A model generated the notes under the pieces. That model did no database searches, had not been told where the DNA came from, and saw nothing but the letters and a program-made list of their open reading frames with translations. A stretch of DNA of 64,000 nucleotides, from assembly GCF_046630445.1 (NCBI RefSeq), contig NC_092334.1, positions 101,875,501 to 101,939,500 of the forward strand. The letters are read 5' to 3'. The position numbers were made by a program, and so were the translations under genes. The DNA is from Rutidosis leptorrhynchoides. Lineage: Eukaryota > Streptophyta > Magnoliopsida > Asterales > Asteraceae. Shown piece by piece: positions 56,374 through 64,000 of this stretch. Every line of letters begins with the position of its first letter. The first letter of the stretch is position 1.

Positions 56374-56591
56374 TGTTGACACCCTGAAATGAGCTGGATT
56401 GTGTTTCCTAGCCTTGTAATGAGGGTCCTATATATGTGGCTATGTATAGGACCCCAAGGCTCCCTTTGTCAATGCTTGCACCATTCAAAGCCACATGATA
56501 ATAAATGAAGTGTTGACCAATTGACTTATTCCTTCAACATTCATATCATGTTCATCAATATTCATACACATTCATGTTTATGGGACTAACA
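56374..56591 (+). repeat. 5' LTR of the copia-like element (218 bp)
   Basis: TGTTGACACCCTGAAATGAG ... GGGACTAACA. It matches 62964-63157 with two differences over 194 bases. Confidence 0.88.
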
Positions 56592-56611
56592 TTTGGTATC
56601 AAGAGCAGGGG
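56592..56611 (+). promoter_or_regulatory. Primer-binding site of the copia-like element
   Basis: TTTGGTATCAAGAGCAGGGG directly follows the LTR. It resembles the usual TGGTATCAGAGC complement of initiator tRNA-Met, with one extra A. Confidence 0.7.
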
Positions 56612-56795
56612 TTTGATCTTATCAAACCTTGATCCTAGTCTAAAAACATGTTTTCGTATGAATTTTTATCTTCAAAATATCATTCAAAACATCACTGAAT
56701 CTCATTTTTTTTTATCCCATATCAGCAGTTCTATCCAAAACAATTTCATGTTCATTTATTAATTTATTTCTAAATTTCTATCATCAAATCAGTAA

Positions 56796-56830
<35 letters not shown>

Positions 56831-58626
56831 ATGTTCTCTTGTAACTTTACTGGATGAAACTTCATAATCATATCTCATCATCATCTTATATATTCATCGT
56901 TTAACATCATCATCATTCAAAATCCATCGAGTTCATACTGTGAAGACCCGTCCTAATTCATCCGGACGAAGTCCATATCGATTATAAACGATTCACAACA
57001 GTTGATTACATCGCGAGGTATTTGACCTCTATATGATACATTTTACAAACATTGCATTCATTTTTGAAAAGACAATCTTTTATTACATCGAAAGTTGACA
57101 ACATGCATATCATTTCGTAATATATCTTACTATAATTGACTTAATAATAATTTTGATGAACTCAACGACTCGAATGCAACGTCTTTTGAAATATGTCATG
57201 AATGACTCCAAGTAATATCTCTAAGATGAGCAAATGCACAGCGGAAGATTTCTTTCGTACCTGAGAATAAACATGCTTTAAAGTGTCAACCAAAAGGTAG
57301 GTGAGTTCATTAGTTTAACATAAATATCATTTCATAATTTTAATAGACCACAAGATTTCATATTTCCATTTCTCATAAACATACGTCCCATGCATAGAGA
57401 CAAAAATATCATTCATATGGATTGAACACCTGGTAACCGACATTCACAATATGCATATAAGAATATCCCCATCATTCCGGGATCCTCCTTCGAACATGAT
57501 ATAAATTTCGAAGTACTAAAGCATCCGGTACTTTGGATGGGGCTTGTTGGGCCCGATAGATCTATCTTTAGAGTTCGCGTCAATTAGGGTGTCTGTTCCC
57601 TAATTCTTAGATTACCAGACTTAATAAAAAGGGCATATTCTATTTTGATAATTCAACCATAGAATGTAATTTCGATTACTTGTGTCTATTTCGTAAAACA
57701 GTTATAAAAGCAGCGCATGTATTCTCAGTCCCAAAAGTATAAAGGATAAAAAGGTAAATGAAACTCACCTAATGTATTTTGTAGTAAAAATACATATGAC
57801 TATATTGAACCACTGAACAATGCAGGGTTGGCCTCGGATTCACGAACCTATATCATTTGTATATTTATTAATATACATAGTTGTAATTAGACAATTATAT
57901 ATATATAACTTTATTAATTATATCCTTTTTATGTTAATAATTTATATGTTCTAGGTATTCATTTTTATATATTTTAGCTAAATAAAATAAAAATTTTGTT
58001 ATATTATATATTAAGTGTAATTATATATATATTTATATATATCAACTGTTTGTTAAGAACAGTATTTAAATAATACTAAGATACTATTTGTAGTGGTAAA
58101 ATTAATAATAGGGATAATACTCATATTAGTAAAAATAATACTAACAGTAGCTTTTAATAAAATGAATAATCTAAAAATGATAGTAATGAAAGTATTGCTT
58201 TTTGATAATAATACTTAATTCTCAATAATAATATGGATATTAATGATAATTTTAATGATACCCTTTTTTCAACATTGATAATGATGATAAAAGGTTTGGT
58301 AATACTAATGATAATAATAATAATAATAATAGTGATATTACAAATACTAACAATAATGATAATAACATTAATCATATTAGTGATAATAATATTTATATCT
58401 TTAATATTAGTAAGTTTAATATTTATCATATCAACAACAATAATAATAACAATAATTTTTCATATTTGTATCTATAATCAATATATATATATATATATAA
58501 TTTTAATCCTTACATTCAATTTTATCATAAATAATAATAATACTTAGTAATGATAATATCCTAACTTATAATGATAATTAAGATATTAATAACAATAAAT
58601 AACATAATGATAACAATAATTAATAA

Positions 58627-58882
<256 letters not shown>

Positions 58883-60665
58883 AAAACATTTAACTCAATT
58901 TTTAACTGTTTTCTCTTTTTCTTCTTCCTCATAAATCTCAAACGTCCAGGGACCTGGTATTCTTTTAATAATTATATTACTGAGAGGATTTAAATTTCTA
59001 AACGTATCATATATATTGATGAGTGGTGATTGAGATTAAATTACGACAGAAAAATAAAATAAAAAATAATAACTGAATGCTTTGACCCGTTAACAACTCA
59101 ATTCTCAATCTCGAATTTAAAGGTGTTTTTAGATTATGATTTCTAAAGGAAAGAGGTTCTAAATCGTTATTAGAAACTAACTAGATCATCAATTTGATTT
59201 AAAATATCAAAACCACAACGAATTTCAAGATGAACAAAAGTTTGACCTTTTTGATAACAAAGCTTTGACTCTGAAATTCTATCTCGATAATAAGAATTAG
59301 AAGTTGAGGTTTTGCAGAAAGTTTGTTTGATGGATTCCTCACAATACTGTATTCATAGATTTTGAAATTGATTTCATAATCATAAAAATTGAAAATTTAA
59401 AACAAGAACAGGGTACCTTCGGTGTTCTTGAGTTTTCTTGATTTAATTCGTTTGAAATAAGATTGTAATGGTTCATATTTGATAATGGTAACGTATAAAT
59501 GAATGACTTAACCAATATACATGTGCAATTCGTTTGTTTTCTGGCCAAAAGAAAATCGATAGAAAATATAGTCGTACAGAAAAATAATAAAAATATATAA
59601 AAGTTTGATGTCGATGGTAAGCAGTTTTGGATTGTTTTGAGATTTGGAAATCTTTGAATTGTACTGAGTTAAATCCAGGAGACGACTTACGTACCAATTG
59701 ATAGCTACATCTAACAAATTGTGTAATACTTTTATATAATTTTACAGAATTATTATTAGTAATTAATAATTATATTATTAATATTAATAATAATATTAAT
59801 TAGTAATAATTATATTAATAGTACAGATAAATAAATAAAAAAATAAAAACAAAAACACTAGTAGTAATAATAGAATATACTAATTTATAAATGAATAGAT
59901 TATATCATTTTCTAAATAAAATAATAATAATAATAATATAATGATATTAATTCATATAATAATTCTTAATAATAATAGCTTAATGATAATACTAATCATA
60001 ATATCAAAATTTAAAAATTTTATTATTAGTTATAATGATATTAACAATAATTTCAATAATTTTTATTATTAATTTTATTAATAACACTTCTTATAATACT
60101 ATTAATATTATTACTAATAATAATAATATTAATAATAAAATTTTACATATCTAATTTCATTTAATAATCTTAATAATACAGATAATAACATTAATGAGAA
60201 TAATGATCCTAATATATCATTTATACTTGCCTTGTCACTACATATAATATATCAACTTTATATTTATTACTTATGTATTATTTATTCTATATAATATAAT
60301 ATATTTGGATAGTTAACATTTATATATTTTATATATATTACAATATATTAAATGACAATCATATATGTGTATGTATATAAATTCTTTTTAAGTTTTATTT
60401 ATTTATTTTGTATTTATTTTACATAGTTGAATTCTAATGTTTAAATCATATTTTATAATTTCAATTTATTATTTCTACTTACATTTATATATACATATTT
60501 ATTTACAAACAATTGTCCGTGAATCGTCGGCACACTCAAAGGGTAAATGATTATATGAACAAATTTCAAAGTTTTTGAAACATCAACATTACAGACTTTG
60601 CTTATCGTATCGAAATCAAATAAGATTCAAGTTTAAATTTGGTCGGAAATTCCCGGGTCATCACA

Positions 60666-62963
60666 CATACATCATTATCCCTGTCAGATTTAGAAACAAG
60701 AAACATAAAGAAATCTCAGTTTCATATTCTTTGTGTTCTATGTGTTCTTCGTTTGTATTTTCATCTATATTTAGGGGTTTTTGAGTTTGTGAACTAAACC
60801 TTGTTCCAAGACCAGATTCTAGTTCCCAATCACTATCTCAAGCTTCTAGTACCTTCAATCGAACCAAACACACAACAAAAGTTCCCATATCTGAAAGTCA
60901 AGAATCTCAACTTTTTGGTCAATGTTTTAATTGGAATGATTTATGGATGTTCATGAGTTAAATCTGGGCTTCGAGTACTCACTTTGTGTTTACAAGAAGG
61001 TTTTGTGTAGGATCTTGCATCTGAAAACAACTAAATCGTTAATGCAATTTCGAGTTCATTAACCTTCGGTGTTAACTATTCTTCATTTGATGCTCGAAGA
61101 CTTGGTACCTTCTGCTCGAAAATCTGTTCGACAACTTGTTGCTCGAAAAATGGTTGCTCGAAAAGATGGTTCAACCGAAAATCTGGTGCTGGTGGTGTTT
61201 CTGCTCGAAAATCAGTGATGCTCGGAATCTTGCTACTCGAGAAGATGGGTCGAACACTTGTTGATGATGATAAAATTTCAGGATTGGGTAAAGTGAATGA
61301 AATACAACAGAATCTTGGCCTATTTTGCTGATGTTTTGTTGGTTAAAATTTGTTTAAGTTCTAGAGCTAATATTTACCGAATCTTTCCATATTTGTAACT
61401 TCTTTGTGTCTACTCTTATTTGGAAAGAATATGTGGAGAATTTAGTTGCTATTGGTGATGAACGTAAGGGACACCACAAGTAGGATCTATTGAAAATAAT
61501 GAAAGTTAAGTTCTAGGTCCTAATGTTAAATGGTTTCAAGATAGGTGGTGTTGATAGGAATTCGTTGGTTTATTGGTCATGCAGGAACAATAGCTAATTT
61601 TTGTGACTACTTAATGGGCCCAATAGAAATTGAAGACCAAATGGGCAGTTTGGTAAATGTGGCCCAATAGATCACACTTGATCAAGATTCGGTGGGGTTG
61701 TATGTTAGGCAAACCAAAATGAAACCTAACTGAGTTGATATTTTGTTAACTTTTGGATTTTAACGGATTCAATTACCGAATCCTCTCCGATATAACATCA
61801 ACCAATTAAAATGATGCCTTTTTGCAACAAATTCATCATTTTGGGGGGAGAAATGCATTATGGTTGATGTTATGACTTCTGTGCAACTCAGTACAGGACT
61901 CGCGCTTCATATATGACTTTCATACACTCAGTATGGGACTCGGTCTTCAAAGACAAAGTCAAAGCACACTTTTTGGAGATAAAACATCTATAATGATAAA
62001 GAAAGTTGAAATATCTTCCAAGAGGATTTCGTATGTAATTTTCAGAAGGTTTTGCTCGCAATCGACGCCAAAACATCTGTAATGATGAAACATCTTCCAA
62101 GAGGGTTTCGTTGTAATTTTTAGAGGGTTTTTCTCGTAATCGACGCCAAGGAGGTGCTTCCAAGAATTCAAAGTGTTCTTTACACATGAAGTGATGCTTC
62201 GACTATGACTCTTGTGTATGTATGTTACAAGACTCGAGTTTAAAGAAACAATTGATTGATTAGGGGGGAGCTAGAGATTTAAAGAAGATCCTACATCATA
62301 TGGGGAGTTATTCGAATCATGCTATATAAACCAATAGCATTCAACAGATATCTAGGGATGAGATTGTGGTCTAGCAATCGACAAAGGTTGAAGTTGATAA
62401 AAGCTAATAGCAATTGATTGAGACTTTGAAAGAAAGATCCCGTGTACTTTCAGGGGGGAGCTTCTAGAGTTTCGACATTTTGTCTCAAATCAAGCAAATT
62501 CTACAAGCTATTCACAACGGATATCTAGGGAGGAGATTGTTGTCTAGCGATCGACAAAGGTAGACGCTGATGAAAACTTCAAGACGTATCACAACTAAGT
62601 CAAGGGGGAGGTTACTGTGATCGACAGTGATGAAGTTGATGATATGATTACATATTCCGCTGTGCACTACTCAAAGACCGTTGAAGAATCAAGATGAAGT
62701 TCAAATCTCAAACAAAGTCAAAGTAAGATTGTTAGCGTGACAATTTGAGGGTCTAGGGGGAGGTTGAAGCGTAATGATTAACCGAGACAATGTTAGTGAT
62801 GCGAATTCATCGAAGATTCAAGATTCGACGGGACATACTTAATTCGTAGTGGAGTTAGTTAGTTAGCTCTAGTGATTTCTTTTATGTAATTTTGTATGTA
62901 ATTTTATATGTAATTTTGACAGGGAGCAATTTTTGAAACACAATCTATCTCATGGGGGGAGAT
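60666..62963 (+). other. Internal, non-coding part of the copia-like element
   Basis: No gag-pol ORF. A TGCTCGAAAA phrase is repeated several times at 61085-61230. G-rich GGGGGAG motifs recur at 61842, 62262, 62453, 62604, 62756 and 62954; only the last is the expected polypurine tract. Short minus-strand frames at 61888-62187 reflect a local duplication (TTTCGTTGTAATTTT-type phrase) rather than a gene. Confidence 0.6.
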
Positions 62964-63157
62964 TGTTGACACCCTGAAATGAGCTAGATTGTGTTTCCTA
63001 GCCTTGTAATGAGGGTCCTATATATGTGGCTATATATAGGACCCCAAGGCTCCCTTTGTCAATGCTTGCACCATTCAAAGCCACATGATAATAAATGAAG
63101 TGTTGACCAATTGACTTATTCCTTCAACATTCATATCATGTTCATCAATATTCATAC
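62964..63157 (+). repeat. 3' LTR of the copia-like element, cut by the next insertion
   Basis: Matches the first 194 bases of the 5' LTR with two differences and breaks off after ATTCATAC, where the inserted LTR starts. Confidence 0.88.
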
Positions 63158-64000
63158 TGTGACGATCGCTCCAAATCCATATGGACAATAAGTCATTCAT
63201 TGATTTCATTGCGAGGTATTTGACCTCTATATGATACGTTTTGTAAACATTGCATTCTTTTGAAAAGGCACACCATAAATGAATATTTAAATCAAAGGTT
63301 TTCGACATCTGATGATTTCTACATATAGACAATCACTGTAAATAATAGTTTACAATAGTACTTCCATTGACAATGCAGTCAAAATAAGATACATGGTGAT
63401 GATTTGGTGAATGCAACGTTTCCTTGAAAAATATGCCATGTATGACTCCATGCACATAGCTTGTCTAACATATAAGCAAACAGCGGAAGACTTCTAGGAA
63501 ACCTGAGAATAAACATGCTAACAAGTGTCAACACAAAGGTTGGTGAGTTCATAGTTTTAGTATTTCGCATAATCTGTATATAAAAGTGGATCACACGATT
63601 TCAGTTGTTTCATCCAGAAACGTTTATCAATAGATTATATAAAAATGGATCACAAGATTTCAGTTATTTCATCCAGAAATGTTTATCAAAATATTCTACG
63701 AAATTGAGCACCCTGGTAACTAAACTTAACGTATATATAATTTGTACCCTTTGCATAATCATCTTAATAATACACGCAAACCAACGTGTACGCTTCTCAA
63801 ATAGCATACGTCCGTTAAAAGGCTAGTGCTCTAGCTCGGACGGGGATATCAAACCCTATGGATCCATATACTACTACTCGCGCCCACCAGTTCTTATAAC
63901 TGGCAGTTAACAGTTACCAAAGCTAAGGGATTTTCGGTTCAAACTCAATGTAGAATTTAGTATGTACTTGTATCCATTGCGTTTTAAATAAAGTGCATGT
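63158..64000 (-). repeat. Partial Tekay-like LTR, same family as 12077-14558
   Basis: Starts TGTGACGATCGCTCC at 63158 and follows 12077 onward with moderate differences up to about 63870, after which the two diverge (one has a deletion). A phrase of about 55 bases (core TTTCAGTTGTTTCATCCAGA) is duplicated at 63598-63690. It continues past the window. CATAC at 63153-63157 is the likely left target duplication. Confidence 0.8.

Overview
The window is plant nuclear DNA: AT-rich, with spliced host genes and dense, nested LTR retrotransposons. The LTR ends and polyproteins resemble what I remember from Asteraceae (daisy family). That is recollection rather than proof, and I do not assign a genus. 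Only two ordinary host genes are supported. One is a four-exon BTB/POZ gene (50493-52221, +). The other is a small single-exon membrane-protein gene (54575-54781, -). Almost everything else is transposon sequence.

Left third (1-27480): five insertion layers in one old LTR-like sequence. The old sequence survives in three pieces (11445-12076, 14559-14921, 26300-27480). It received (a) a plus-orientation Tekay-like LTR ending at 11444, itself broken by an Athila-type Ty3/gypsy element (1-10036, minus, with an intact 1867-residue gag-pol); (b) a solo LTR at 12077-14558 with target duplication CTAAA; and (c) a full-length Tekay/Del chromovirus at 14922-26294 with target duplication ATCTA. The Tekay element is the most unusual object here. 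Between its primer-binding site and gag it carries two extra sense-strand ORFs, an acidic 204-residue protein and a 227-residue F-box protein that looks captured from a plant gene. Its pol has a single in-frame stop, and its 5' LTR has lost 1757 bp in the middle.

Middle (27481-49940): a spliced gene with a 'putative gypsy-type transposon' domain, antisense to a candidate 414-bp LTR; a relic of 5S rRNA sequence; Stowaway MITEs; a 5'-truncated L1-type LINE with two in-frame stops; two SINE-like units; and two sister Ty1/copia elements (36060-41901, target duplication CATGG; 43385-49799, target duplication ATTAC). Both copia elements have almost identical LTRs but wrecked coding regions. In both, the stretch where the integrase zinc-binding domain should lie is occupied by a CATATG-rich minisatellite. 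The second one sits inside a Stowaway MITE.

Right part (49940-64000): the two host genes, a hAT-like relic, and a non-coding copia-like element that starts at 56374 and runs past the window end. That element is interrupted by a 3.7-kb solo LTR (56939-60665, target duplication CATAC) and, in its 3' LTR, by a further LTR beginning at 63158.

All coordinates, target duplications and LTR comparisons were read by eye. Family names rest on motif recognition, not on searches.
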